From positions 28,671,679 to 28,735,678 of the forward strand of contig CM055893.1 in the NCBI GenBank assembly GCA_029582165.1: a stretch of DNA of 64,000 bases. Direction: 5' to 3'. Source of the DNA: Portulaca oleracea. Its lineage: Eukaryota > Streptophyta > Magnoliopsida > Caryophyllales > Portulacaceae. Position numbers and translations under genes: made by a program. A model generated the notes under the pieces. That model did not search any database. It was not told where the DNA came from and worked only from the letters and a program-made list of their open reading frames with translations. Shown in pieces: positions 43,297 through 53,940 of the stretch. Each line of letters begins with the position of its first letter. Within the stretch, counting starts at the first letter, position 1.

Positions 43297-44850
43297 GTGG
43301 GGCTAACATCGAGTCAACTGGCGATCGATGTACTTCTTTCTTTATTCACTAAGATGAACATTTCTGCTTACTCTAATTCTTCTTCACTTCCCCCAAACTG
43401 TTGTGCCAACAATAATCTTGAATTAAATGAACCCTTAAATGAACCTGATGATAAACTGGAGCACAAAGTGGCGGTGTTAGAAGATACCATCAGCATAAAT
43501 AAGGGTACGGAGGATCAGCCTCGAGAGTTGAAGTTGGGTAGCTCTCTAACCAAAGAGGAGCAACTAGCATTCACGGAGCATCTCAGAGAGTTTGTAGATG
43601 TGTTCGCTTGGTCTTACGAGGACATGCCTGGGATTGACAGGGACATCGCAGAACATACTATGCCATTACTTCCAAATGCAAATCCACTTCGGCAGAAGGT
43701 CAGGAGGATTAAGCCAGAATGGGCCAAGAAGATTGAAGAGGGAGTGATCAAGCAGCTCAACGCCAAGTTCATTAAAGTAGTCCATTACCCTGAATGGATT
43801 GCCATCATAGTCCCGGTACCTAAGAAAGACGGAAAGGTACGTATGTGTGCAGAGTTCAAAGACCTTAACAAAGCTAGTCCCAACATTAGTTTCCGATTAC
43901 TTGTCATTGATGTGTTGGAGGATAATACTTGCGGACATGAGCTTTTGTCTTTCATGGATGGTTATGCTGGATACAATCAAATTAAGATGGTCGAGGAAGA
44001 CATGGAGAAAACTTCATTCACCACACCTTGGGGAATGTATTGCTATGTGGTCATGCCCTTTGGCCTCAAGAATGCTGGTGCAACATACCAAAGGACTGCT
44101 AATACTTTGCTCCATGACACGATGCATAAGGAAGTAGAAGTTTATGTGGATGATATGGTTGTCAAATCCAAAACTAGGGATGAACATGTTCCTAATCTCC
44201 GCAAATTCTTCTTTCGGCTTCGCAAATACAAGATGCGGCTTAACCCAGCAAAGTGTACCTTTGGTGTCACCTCTGGAAAGCTATTAGGCTATGTAGTTAG
44301 TCAAAGGAGCATTGAAGTAAATCCCTCAAAGATAAAGGCTATTCAAGATCTGCAACCGCCCAAAACAGAAAAGGAGGTAAGGGGATTTTTAGGGCCAGTT
44401 CAATACATTAGTAGGTTTATCTCTAAACTTACCATGACTTGTGAACATTTATTCAAGAAATTGAAGAAGGGGAGTAAGATAGAATGGGATGACCAATGCC
44501 AAGCTGCTTTTGACAAGATCAAGGAATACTTGCAACATCCACCGGTCCATATGTCGCCAGTACTAGATAAGCCTTTCCTCCTTTATCTTACAATAACAAG
44601 CTCGGCAATGGTGGCTATGTTAGCTCAAAAGATAAAAGGTCAAGAGAGCGTCATCTATTACATGAGCAAGAAGTTCCTGGAATACGAGAGTTGGTACGCT
44701 GATATAGAGAAAATTGCTCTTGGATTGGTGTGGGCCACCAAGAAGCTAAGACATTATATGCTCCCGCACACTGTATATGTCATAGTTGAAAGTAACTCCA
44801 TCAAATTCATCATGGAGCAACCTACCGTCAACAATCGCATCGCTCGCTAG
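43297..44850 (+). CDS. pol: RT and first RNase H of element B, 517 codons open
   Basis: The longest intact pol segment: DMPGIDRDIAEHTMPLLP, VRMCAEFKDLNKASPN, FMDGYAGYNQIKM (catalytic Asp), MPFGLKNAGATYQR, VYVDDMVVKSKT (YVDD intact), LLGYVVSQRSIEVNPSKI, then an RNase H-like connection domain (YYMSKKFLEYESWYADIEK). The Asp in MCVDFRDL is Glu here (MCAEFKDL). It ends artificially at TAG 44848-44850, which is the first base triplet of the inserted hAT MITE. Confidence 0.88.
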   Translation: MGLTSSQLAIDVLLSLFTKMNISAYSNSSSLPPNCCANNNLELNEPLNEPDDKLEHKVAVLEDTISINKGTEDQPRELKLGSSLTKEEQLAFTEHLREFVDVFAWSYEDMPGIDRDIAEHTMPLLPNANPLRQKVRRIKPEWAKKIEEGVIKQLNAKFIKVVHYPEWIAIIVPVPKKDGKVRMCAEFKDLNKASPNISFRLLVIDVLEDNTCGHELLSFMDGYAGYNQIKMVEEDMEKTSFTTPWGMYCYVVMPFGLKNAGATYQRTANTLLHDTMHKEVEVYVDDMVVKSKTRDEHVPNLRKFFFRLRKYKMRLNPAKCTFGVTSGKLLGYVVSQRSIEVNPSKIKAIQDLQPPKTEKEVRGFLGPVQYISRFISKLTMTCEHLFKKLKKGSKIEWDDQCQAAFDKIKEYLQHPPVHMSPVLDKPFLLYLTITSSAMVAMLAQKIKGQESVIYYMSKKFLEYESWYADIEKIALGLVWATKKLRHYMLPHTVYVIVESNSIKFIMEQPTVNNRIAR

Positions 44851-45015
44851 GGGTGTTCAAAAAACCCGGAACCGCTTCACCGAACCGTAAATCAGTAAAA
44901 AAAAAATAGAAACGGGCAACACCAAACCACTTCATTTTTTCGGTGCACCGAATCGGATAAACCGGATGTTAAACGGGGCGATTCCGGTTTGTAATTTTAA
45001 AACCGACGGGAAACA

Positions 45016-45074
<59 letters not shown>

Positions 45075-45317
45075 TTCTGGAAGCAAAGAAAAACATCATT
45101 GTCCATGGCGGCAGAAACTAGAAAGGTTGAAGCAGAACAAATAACTCAGTGTATCAAAAAAAAGGTTGAACTTAGAGTCATTGTATGTGCAAAAAGAAAA
45201 AGAAGTACCGGGCTATACTTGATGTTGTTTGCGCACAAAGAATCTAGGGTGTGAGGCAATTTCCTCACCGTTGTAATTTACATTGGTCTGATAATGAATT
45301 TCCATGCATTAACTTTG

Positions 45318-45364
<47 letters not shown>

Positions 45365-45651
45365 TTTGATTTAAAAAAAAGTTACACACCCATAGTGGGA
45401 ACTAGTAAGGAAAAAAAAATTTACACAGACACAGTCGGAATCGAACTTGAATTTTTTTTTGTTGGGTTGATTGAATGATGATCTTTTAATTTTGATGGAA
45501 ATAAAGGCGGTTCCAGTTAATTGGTGACACCACACCTTTAAATCTGGTGCACCGATTTAAAAAAACCGGTTGTTCCGGTTAACGATTTTGGAAAACCGTT
45601 TCGGCCGGTGCACCACTTCGTGAAACCGTCACCACACCGTGAACACCCATA
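44848..45651. mobile_element. hAT-type MITE, 804 bp
   Basis: The ends TAGGGGTGTTCA and (reverse complement) TATGGGTGTTCA are the classic hAT MITE terminal repeat. The flanks TCGCTCGC (44840-44847) and TCGCTCTC (45652-45659) are an 8 bp duplication with one mismatch. Subterminal CCGGTT/AACCGG words recur. Two TA microsatellites lie inside (45017-45071 and 45318-45361). No transposase. Confidence 0.88.
45017..45071. repeat. TA microsatellite
   Basis: About 27 TA dinucleotides with one TGTA interruption, inside the hAT MITE. A second tract is at 45318-45361. Confidence 0.95.
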
Positions 45652-45659
45652 TCGCTCTC

Positions 45660-47550
45660 TAGGTGGTCATGCTCTCGGAATTCAATCTCCAATACCTACC
45701 CCAAAAGTCCATCTAAGGCCGAGTCGTTTATGACTTTTTAGTTGCATCTCCATCACAGGAACCTCCAAGCACTCACTTGGAGTTCCCAGATGAAGATATC
45801 TTTCTTACTGATGAAGTTACATGTGAGATGTATTTTGACGGGGCCTCTAATTAGATGGGTTGTGGAGTAGGAGTCCTATTGATCTCTCTCAAAGGGGGCT
45901 CACATCCTTGTATTTGTGAAGTTGGATTTTGATGCCACCAACAATGTCGCAGAATACGAGGCATGTATAAAGGGATTACAAGCTGCTCTGACTATAGGTG
46001 TTCGCCATATAAAGGCCTTTGGAGATTCTAGCCTCATCATCAACCAGGCTAAGAATACATGGAAGGTTCGAAATGAATTCCTTCTGGCATATCAAGAGAA
46101 GCTCCTTGGACTTGCTGACCAATTCGAGAAGACCAGTTTCCATTACCTTTCAAGGGATCACAACGAGCTGGCCGATGCCTTGGCTAAATTATCTTTGATG
46201 GTGTCAATCCCAGCGGGCATGCTCCAACTACCCATGATAGTAGAGCGATAATCTAAACCAGCATACATATGCACCATGGACATTCAAGAAATCAATACCA
46301 AGGCATAGTTTTAAAATATATACAACTTTCTGCGGAAAGGGGAGTATCCAGCCGAGCTGGATGCCCGAGGACAACGAGCGATCAAGTCTTTAGCAGCACA
46401 ATACTGCTTAATCCAAGATCGTTTGTATAAGAAGTCGGCTACAAGCATCAATTTGTTGTGTATAGACGCCAAAGATGCAGAAGAAGTCATGACCACTATA
46501 CATGAAGGAGAGTGTGGCTCTCACATGAATGGGCATATGCTGGCTAAGAAAGTACAGCGAGCAGGGCACTATTGGACGACCATGGAAGCAGATTGTTTGA
46601 ATTTCGTCTGAAAGTGTCACAAATGTCAAGAGTATGCTAATCTGCAACATCAACCTCCTTCGTATCTGACCACCTTGACATCACCATGACCATTTTCTGT
46701 ATAGGGTATCAATATCATTGGCAAGATACACCCTACAGGAACGGGAGGTTACGAGTACATCTTGGTCGCTATTAATTACTTCACTAAGTGGGTAGAGGCA
46801 ACTTCTTATGCCAGACTCACATCCAAGCAAGTGGCTAAGTTTTTCCTTCGGAACATCATATGCATGTATAGGGTACCTCATGAGATCATCAGCGACAATG
46901 GAAGCCACTTCCGAAAGGAAGTAGAGACGCTGCTCAGCTCGTATCATATTCAGCATCACCGATCTTTGCCTTATAGACCTCAAGCTATTGGAGAAGTGAA
47001 GGCAGCAAACAAAACAGTGGCTGGGATCATTAAAAAGATGACCATAACCTATAAGGATTGGCCAGATAAGCTATCGTTTGCTCAATAGGGATACTGCACC
47101 TCCATACGAACATCTACAGGGGCAACCCCCATATTCATTAGTTTGTGGGATGGAAGCAGTCCTTCTAGTTGAGTTAGCAATCCCTTCGTTAAGAATAGTT
47201 GGAGAAAGTCAGTTGCCAGAAGCATAATGGGCGCGAGCAAGGTTTGAAGAGTTAATGTTGATAGATGAAAGGGATTAAGGGCATTAAATAATGTGCAAGT
47301 GTACCAAAGCAGGATTACCCATACATTCAACAAAAGAGTTAAGGATCGTGCGCTTCAAGAAGGTGATTTGGTGCTTAAGGAGATGAGGGCACCCATACAA
47401 GACCCTAGAGGGAAGCTTGTACCAAATTAGAAGGGTCCTTATATGATTAAGGAGATTCTACCTGGAGAAGCAACCCGTCTTGCTACCATGGATAGAGAAG
47501 ATGTTACCCAACCCACAAATTTAGATCAGCTAAAGCGGTATTATGCTTAA
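45660..47550 (+). pseudogene. pol: second RNase H and integrase of element B
   Basis: The second RNase H (MKLDFDATNNVAEYEACIKG, FGDSSLIINQ, SRDHNELADALAKL) lies at 45916-46251 after a stop-rich start. The integrase zinc finger keeps CHKCQ (46614 onwards). The core reads GINIIGK where A has GIDITGK, and QAIGEVKAANK where A has QANGAVEAANK, so two of three catalytic acids are lost. The C-terminal domain ends LDQLKRYYA at 47550. Many stops. Confidence 0.85.
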
Positions 47551-47780
47551 TATATCCAAGCAACTAAAAAACCAACTTTCAGACACTTGGGTTATATTAA
47601 ATATAAATGCTCATAAAGACATAACTTACAATTTGAACAATGATTAGAAGAATGTCATTTTTACTTCATTAAGGGACAATACAAGTACATCGCTTGTTAT
47701 TGAGAAAATGCGAAAATTAAATACAAGATTATTTAATGGCGAAAGCAGCTTCATTTCTTTCGTTCATTTCTTTCCATCTC
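47551..47780. other. convergent gap between pol and aORF2 (B)
   Basis: About 230 bp, AT-rich, between the pol stop (plus) and the aORF2 stop (minus). It matches the gap in element A in size and position. No gene. Confidence 0.65.
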
Positions 47781-49159
47781 CTATTCTTCATTCACTTCCA
47801 TTGCATCGCCAGTAGTCTCGGGGTTTGTCTCTTCATCTCTTTGACTGTCTGGTCCTGTGTCTGTGTTCTTCGGGCAATAAATTCTCTTAGGCTTTTTTTT
47901 ACCTTCAACCCTAGGACCAAGCCGATCTTTTGCAGAGGTTTTGGGCCCTAACCGGTCCTTTACTATGGTTCGAGGATCAAGTCTTTCCTTTACCGATGTT
48001 GCTGCTTGTTCTCTTCTCACCTCCCCGACCCAACGAGACTCCACAACCATTATCAACCATCCCTAATATCCCGCATCAGTATAAAGAAACACGTGCGCCT
48101 TCGAAGGAGCACGAATGGTGGGCCTTTTCTCCACGTATTTCAACCACGACGCCATAATAGATGGACGAAGCTTCTGACACTTGGGGGCTTCATATAGCAG
48201 CTCAGGATGATTTGTTTCCGTCCCATTTGCCTTCGCACTCGATCGGGGAAGTAGTAGGTCATAAGTGTTAGATCAGTGATGCACACATATGCATTCCTCG
48301 AATCACAAGTGACATGTTCGGGGGATATACCATCACTCAATCCACCACATATTATCCCGAGGCTCTTTCAGGAATGTTATCCATGTTGTAACTTACCGAA
48401 GGTCGGTGTATTTTCTATTCCTTTGACAGTAATTCGCCAAAGCAGAAGATGTCCTGCGTTCCTCCACGAGCCCCAAATGTTCCGTCAGCCATACATGTCA
48501 AACAAAGAAAAAGTAATTAGCAAGGGATATAATTGCACACCAATTTATCCCAAACTAAAAGAAATGGCTTAGATTAATTACCTATTGTAACAGGGGGCTT
48601 CCTCGGTACTCATGTTATGGATTGGGGTCATCTAAGCCCAACATTGTCTCTGCCAACATCAAAGGAACTAGATTGTAACCCCGAGCCATGTCCTTAATGG
48701 TAGAAACAGAATTCACCCAAAAGGCATAGCGCTAGAGCTTGAACTCTTATCACGGGGTCATACTCTAAGGTTTCAAGAGCTTGAAAGTAATCAACAATAG
48801 TTTGATAGTGTACCTTATTGCCAATTAAGGCACTTCCGATGACACGGGAAGGGAGGCATAACAGCTCCTTGTAGTCCTTGTTGGAATTAGTGGACAACAG
48901 CGGTGAAGTTGGGGGAGCATAATGATTTGTTCCCAAGATAGGACCATTCCTCCGCCAATGGGCATAGTTTCTTAATTCCGAAGCAAAACATATGCATTTT
49001 GGAATCCCAAAATGTTTCAGCAGCACGAATTAAGGAAGTCGAAATTCATACGCATCTGCCGCAAACTCACAACTGCGTTAGCTTGTATCTCCCAAGCTCT
49101 CACTTTTCTTCCTTGGATTGAGTGCTCATCCAAGTTGCAAGTTTCTTCTCGAACGCTAT
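47781..49159 (-). pseudogene. aORF2 of element B (antisense)
   Basis: The C-terminal frame 48056-47781 has VVESRWVGEVRR and four (E/D)RLGP repeats (KERLDPR, KDRLGPK, KDRLGPR), matching A. 48340-48140 matches the TYYFPDRVRRQMGRKQ block. 49026-48694 matches exon 1 (LPSRVIGSALIG, IRVQALALCLLGEFCFY). The start codon equivalent (A: ATG of MAFEKKLATW) is ATA at 49159-49157, so the start is lost. Frameshifts and stops separate the pieces. The same gene order and exon content as A shows that it is an old component of the family. Confidence 0.6.
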
Positions 49160-49243
49160 CTTTGCTTTTCAGACTTTTTTATAACTCTCTTGGATATCTC
49201 ACAAGCTAGAAGATGATGAATGAATTCCTAATGTTTGGATGGG

Positions 49244-49465
49244 TATTTATGCTACTCAAAGGAGTTCAAAAATTGATTAAAATCACCACAAACGGTCACA
49301 CTACCGTTGATGATCATATCCCTTCATTCAAGCCTTTGCAACGGCTAAAAATAAAAAAGAAAAAAAGCAAGGCTCGGCGGCCTTGCTCGTCAGCAAGCAG
49401 GCGCGCGCCACGCCGAGCCCAGCCCAGTTCTCCTTAGCCCACAGCAAGGCCGCCTAGCCTTCCTT
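49244..49465 (-). promoter_or_regulatory. aORF2 promoter of element B
   Basis: Minus-strand CATAAATACCCATCC at 49237-49251 in the TATA position. Upstream, quasi-palindromes GCAAGGCTCGGCGGCCTTGC (49367-49386) and GCAAGGCCGCCTAGCCTTCC (about 49444-49463) are 77 bp apart. They take the same place as the AAAACCC palindromes of element A. Confidence 0.6.
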
Positions 49466-49699
49466 TTTGTTGGGCTTTGGGAATTTGCTCCTATTTCGAG
49501 TTCTTATTCGATCCAATCAAATCATGCTCTGAAATTTGTGCCCAATGAACTCTAACACTTAGGTTTTGTTTTTTTTTTTTTATCTTTTTTCCGTTTGGGG
49601 AAGCGGGATGTATCCCATTGCATAAATAAAGCAGAAATGCATTAAATAGATAAGTCACGATACAAAGCGTTAATAGAGTCTAGCATTAATAAAAATTAA

Positions 49700-52600
49700 A
49701 AAAAAAGTCGTGCATAAATTAAAAAAAAGTCTTGCATAAAAAAAAATTAGTCTAGCATTGCATACAAGAGGAGCTTTCAGTCGAACCACATCAAGGAGCT
49801 CGAATTGCCGCTATCCTTAGCCATGTCACCACCAACATTCGAAGTTCCGGCATTGGAGGTACCCGTAGTGCCAAAATAAGTATCCCACGAGTAATAATCA
49901 GGGTCGGGCATGGGATCGAAGCTCGATAATATCGGGTATAAAGGAACAGAAGGTGTCGGAGGCGACAAAGACACAAGAAGAGGAGAAGGATTGTTCCGTG
50001 TCTGCATCGGGACATGAGATGGACCTCTTGAAGGTATTGGCACAAGAGATGGCTCCCTGGTGGTGACGACATTGGAGATGGCTCCCTCGGAGGTGACGGC
50101 TCAGACAAAGGCACCTCTGGTTAGATTAGAGACGTCCTTGAAGGTGACGACATGGCAGATTCTTGCGAAGCAGCAGACCAAGAATGCTCCGGGACGTACC
50201 AACCAAAAGATGGATTCGGCCAAGCAAATTCCATTGCTTAATCGAGGGCTGGCCAACCAGAAGAAGAAGACCTTCCTAACCAAGAATGTTGGTGTGCTGA
50301 CTACTCCTGTAGGCCTATGGGCCATGAAGGACCCATATCAGGAGCAGGGATGGGCCATCCCGCGAAGTAAGTATCAAAGCCAAATGAAGGAGCAGCAGAA
50401 GGTGCAGGATATGAAGCAGTGTCATCTGCTAGGGCCTGAGTACCAGCATACCCTATGGACGCACCTGAGTCACGATCCCTCACCACTATCTCGCGACCTC
50501 AACGACCAGAGCGCGAGGAGGAATAACATTTGATCGTCGCGGTGGCTCCCTAGGTATAGACTCTACATTAGCCTCCACATCCACGCCTCTGGCTACATTA
50601 CCTTGATATCTACCTGAGTTAGTGAACGCTTGATGGATATGTTTCTTCATGGTGCTCTACTCCTTGACTATATGCCGAAAACGTGCCTACCTCGGCTGAA
50701 AGGAACAAAACCAAGGTTATTCACGAGAAAAGGGGTCATCGATAGGCAGTGCAGAAAGGAAATTACCGGTTTCCGATCGAACTCCTGTAGTGTAGAGCAC
50801 GAGCTGCTCTTTTCCACCTCCAAGAAGCCTCCTATCTTTTCTTCTCCAGCAGGGATTGCCTCTTCGACGGCCTTGCCATAAGGTCCAAGCTGGCTAACAC
50901 CCAGAAAATAAACATGATGTACAAAGAAGGAGAGCAATATAGGTAAGGGATACATACCACCCTAAAAGCTACACGACTGTGGTATCGATCGAACTCTTCG
51001 GTGAAAATTGTTCTGGGACGTTTACGATGAATTGCTCAAACTCATTACCTTGGATGTCATCTCTCCAAGGATCTGCATCTAAGCACCAAGGTTCAAACAT
51101 CTTCTCTGGAGGATCCATAGCAAAGAGAGGCGGATGGCGCCCCAAGATTTGCATTGATGCGCGCTTCTCAAGATACCAAATGAAGCCTGAAGGAGACTCG
51201 ATCAACACACAAAGACATGTGTCATGCTCCGCCAACTCCAAGGGAGCTGAGAGTCGTGCCAAATCAGAGCCCTTCCATGGGCGCTAGTTCACTTGGGCCT
51301 GCAATGGGGGAGTGGTATGACAAGTTACCAAAAACAAAAGCAGGAAGAAGAAGGATGAGAAGTCATGCCGATGTAAGGTTATCTAGGATGTTCAGAACGT
51401 CATCCAGACGCTCTACAGTAAACTTCTTGCCTTATATGTTCTTAACAGGCCAGCGTTCAGCAGCAGAAACTGACCTACCCTTTTTAGAGCGAATATTCAG
51501 AGGGCGAATATATTCGTAAGCCCACGCCAGCATAAAAGAAAAGAAGAGGGTCATCCGCATAAACAAAGGAAGTGAAGAAACACAAAAGAGAAGCGTCTCG
51601 AGTGCATACCTCGAGCACCTTCCAGAAAGCAAGGCCATATTGGAAGTGCAGGCGAGCGGGATGCACAAGGTTGAGCTCATCATTCTGAGAGATCCTTACC
51701 CCACGACGAAGACCGTGGAGAAACGCCGCATAAGCTGCTTTACCCCAGTTCAGTCGAAGGATATCGTCAAAGTTCAGCAAATTCCCCATCTTAGACAACA
51801 ATATGTTGTCGCCGTGGTTGGCAAAAATGGTGGAGCAAATAAAGTATGCCATGAACAAGAAGCGGCGCTGGTCCAACGGCATAGAGGCAAAGTTGTCGCT
51901 GAATAAGGCCTCCAAATGCAGGTACGAAAAGCTGGCTAAACCTTGCCTAGGCTGGAGCCGCGCCAGGACAGAGTCCAACATAGCCATAACTCCCGGAGGA
52001 GGATCTTTGAGAAATTCAACATTTTGACCACCCCAACAAAGGCCTGTGATCATAACGAAGTCGGTTGGGGTCACCGTCATCTCGCCTACTGGCAGATGAA
52101 AGGAATCGGTGTTATCCCAAAACCTTTAAGCCATATCTCTCCCTAAGACGTGATGGGTTTTGTCGTTCCAAGCCACTAGACATGACCGGAAAGTGACAAA
52201 GTCAGTAGCTGCTAGAGTACCGCGAGTAAAATCTCCAAAGGACTCAACAATCTTTAGGAGCTTTTTTAGATTCCCAAAGGTCTTTAGGGAATCCTCCTAA
52301 AACATCAAATGAAAAGAGTTAAAACTACGAAGCATGAACTCGGTTAGCACTCTACTAACGGGTCAAAATATGGGAGATTACAAAAGAAAACAACATGACA
52401 TTCCACTTTGGGTCGATTCAAGAGGAAGGACCACAGCCACAATCACAAAAGGAAGGCTGCCGGGCTTTCCCATTTTCCTTAGCCCACCAGCCAAGCCCAC
52501 GCAAAATTTGGCCCGGTACAACAAAAAGGAAGGCCGCTGGGCCTTCCTAATTTTCATCGGCCCATCACAGCCTCACAAAGCTGCCTGCCCAATGCAGTTA

Positions 52601-53000
52601 AAGGGAAGGCCGCCGAGCCTTCCTAAAAACGAACCGTGAACTTTCATTTTGGGCCAGTTATCATGTGAACATAATTTTGGGCATTTTTCAACTTTGGGCA
52701 AAATAAAGAGGCGCATGCAAGTATCCAAAGGGCTATAAAGTATCAAGCATGCAACATGGAATTAGATAAAATTGACAAGACAGGATGAAATTAAATATTT
52801 CTGCTTGCTCATTTTACGCTAAAATAAATGTTGGGTTCGACGATTACCTTAATGTGTGATCGATGGTACCAAACTTGGTTCCAGTTGCGCAGAATCAAGT
52901 CAGCAGCGGCAGTCTCGACCCCGGGAATAAAGCTTCGCCTAGAAATGCCTTCGTGGGCCCATCCAGCTGCATTGGGAAAAGGGGGATTCCTCTGGCTTCA
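49700..53000 (-). pseudogene. aORF1 of element B (antisense plant-mobile-domain-like)
   Basis: The main exon 52080-51610 has MTVTPTDFVMITGLCWGG, QRRFLFMAYFICSTIF and LNWGKAAYAAFLHGLRRGVR, closely parallel to A. 51262-50969 matches the exon after intron 3 (ESPSGFIWYLEKRASMQILG). The exon boundary VLE/GTATGC is kept, but the acceptor AG has become TG. The fourth intron (50766-50696) keeps GT and AG. The tail 50486-49777 matches A (VRDRDSGASIGY; YYSWDTYFGT). The first exon, near 53000-52846, contains HEGISRRSFIPG and ends at a GTAATC donor. Stops and frameshifts are present. Confidence 0.62.
52451..52622. promoter_or_regulatory. three B-type palindromes in aORF1 intron 1
   Basis: GGAAGGCTGCCGGGCTTTCC (52451-52470), GGAAGGCCGCTGGGCCTTCC (52529-52548) and a third centred near 52613, about 78 and 75 bp apart. 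They correspond to 9420-9514 in element A. Confidence 0.62.
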
Positions 53001-53128
53001 TGGCTGCATCCTTCTTCGAATAAAAGACAAGACCTATAACTTTCAAGAAGAGAATTTTTGAAAGCAATTTGACAGCTTCAAGAGGAAGGAATAAAGAGAT
53101 GTGAATGAATGAATGCAATGAAGTTATG

Positions 53129-53412
53129 TATTTATAGAAAAAGGCGAACGAAAATGGAGCATCCGTCTCAAGGACCCGCCTCGAGATGCTAAACGCACCT
53201 CATTGTTTGGAAATCTCCAACCTCATCTTCTTGCCCCCCAAAGCAATAGCATGGCATGCATGTGGGCCCTATTGAAGATTCCCTCAACAAGAAAAACAAA
53301 AAAATAAATAAAAAGGAAGGCTCGGCGGCCTCCCGTGTCCAAAACAGCCCAAGCCTGCCATTTGAAAGCGCGGGTCAGGCCAATTAAAATAGGAAGGCTA
53401 AGCGGCCTTCCT
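53129..53412 (-). promoter_or_regulatory. aORF1 promoter of element B
   Basis: Minus-strand CTATAAATACATAAC with TATA at 53129-53136, followed by a CT-rich leader. Upstream are GGAAGGCTCGGCGGCCTCCC (53315-53334) and GGAAGGCTAAGCGGCCTTCC (53392-53411), 77 bp apart. Same layout as 8630-8935 in A. Confidence 0.62.
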
Positions 53413-53504
53413 TGCTGCAGATGGGCCATTTTCATTCTAAGTTAAGGTTTTGTCCAATGTTCTCTTGAAACTGACACCGGTTTCTCATTACTATTTTGCA
53501 GGAC

Positions 53505-53870
53505 ATCTTTCGGTTGCCACATAAAAGAGCACCGACATAGTCCATCTTCCGGTTGCCACATAAAAAAGCACTGACATCGTCCACCTTCCGGTTGCCACAT
53601 AAAAGAGCACTGACATCGTCCACCTTCCAGTTGCCATGTTAAAGAGCACCGACATCGTCCACCTTTCGGTTGCAACATAGAAGAGCACTGACATCGTCCA
53701 CCTTCCGGGTGCCACATAAAAGAGCACTGACATCGTCCATCATCCGGTCGCCACATAAAAGAGCACCGACAACATCGATCATCCGGTCGGTAAATAAAAG
53801 AGCACAGACAGCATCCATCATCCGGTCGCCGTATAAAAGGGCATTGACGACATCCATCTCCAAGACAGAC
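53505..53870. repeat. 39 bp tandem repeat array, nine units
   Basis: The word ATAAAAGAGC (or a close variant) starts at 53521, 53560, 53599, 53638, 53677, 53716, 53755, 53794 and 53833, exactly 39 bp apart each time. Each unit also holds GACATCGTCCA and CCGGTTGCCAC. Because 39 is a multiple of three, all frames stay open and give 13-residue repeats, which I do not regard as genes. It lies where A has its 50/60 bp array. Confidence 0.95.
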
Positions 53871-53925
53871 GTCAAGCAGTCAGCATCTTAGACTACTTTG
53901 ACCTTCGTCCTATTCGGACTCGATT

Positions 53926-53940
53926 AAAGTGGGGGCTCTC
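53926..53940 (+). promoter_or_regulatory. polypurine tract of element B
   Basis: AAAGTGGGGGCTCTC directly before the 3' LTR, identical to element A. Confidence 0.85.

Noticed and set aside
50060..50533. 157-codon plus-strand frame
   Set aside because: It lies opposite the conserved aORF1 tail. The minus-strand reading matches element A and the plus-strand reading matches nothing.
53442..53756. Cys/Arg-rich repeat proteins with 13-residue periods on the minus strand
   Set aside because: They are translations of the 39 bp tandem array, which stays open in all frames because 39 is divisible by three.
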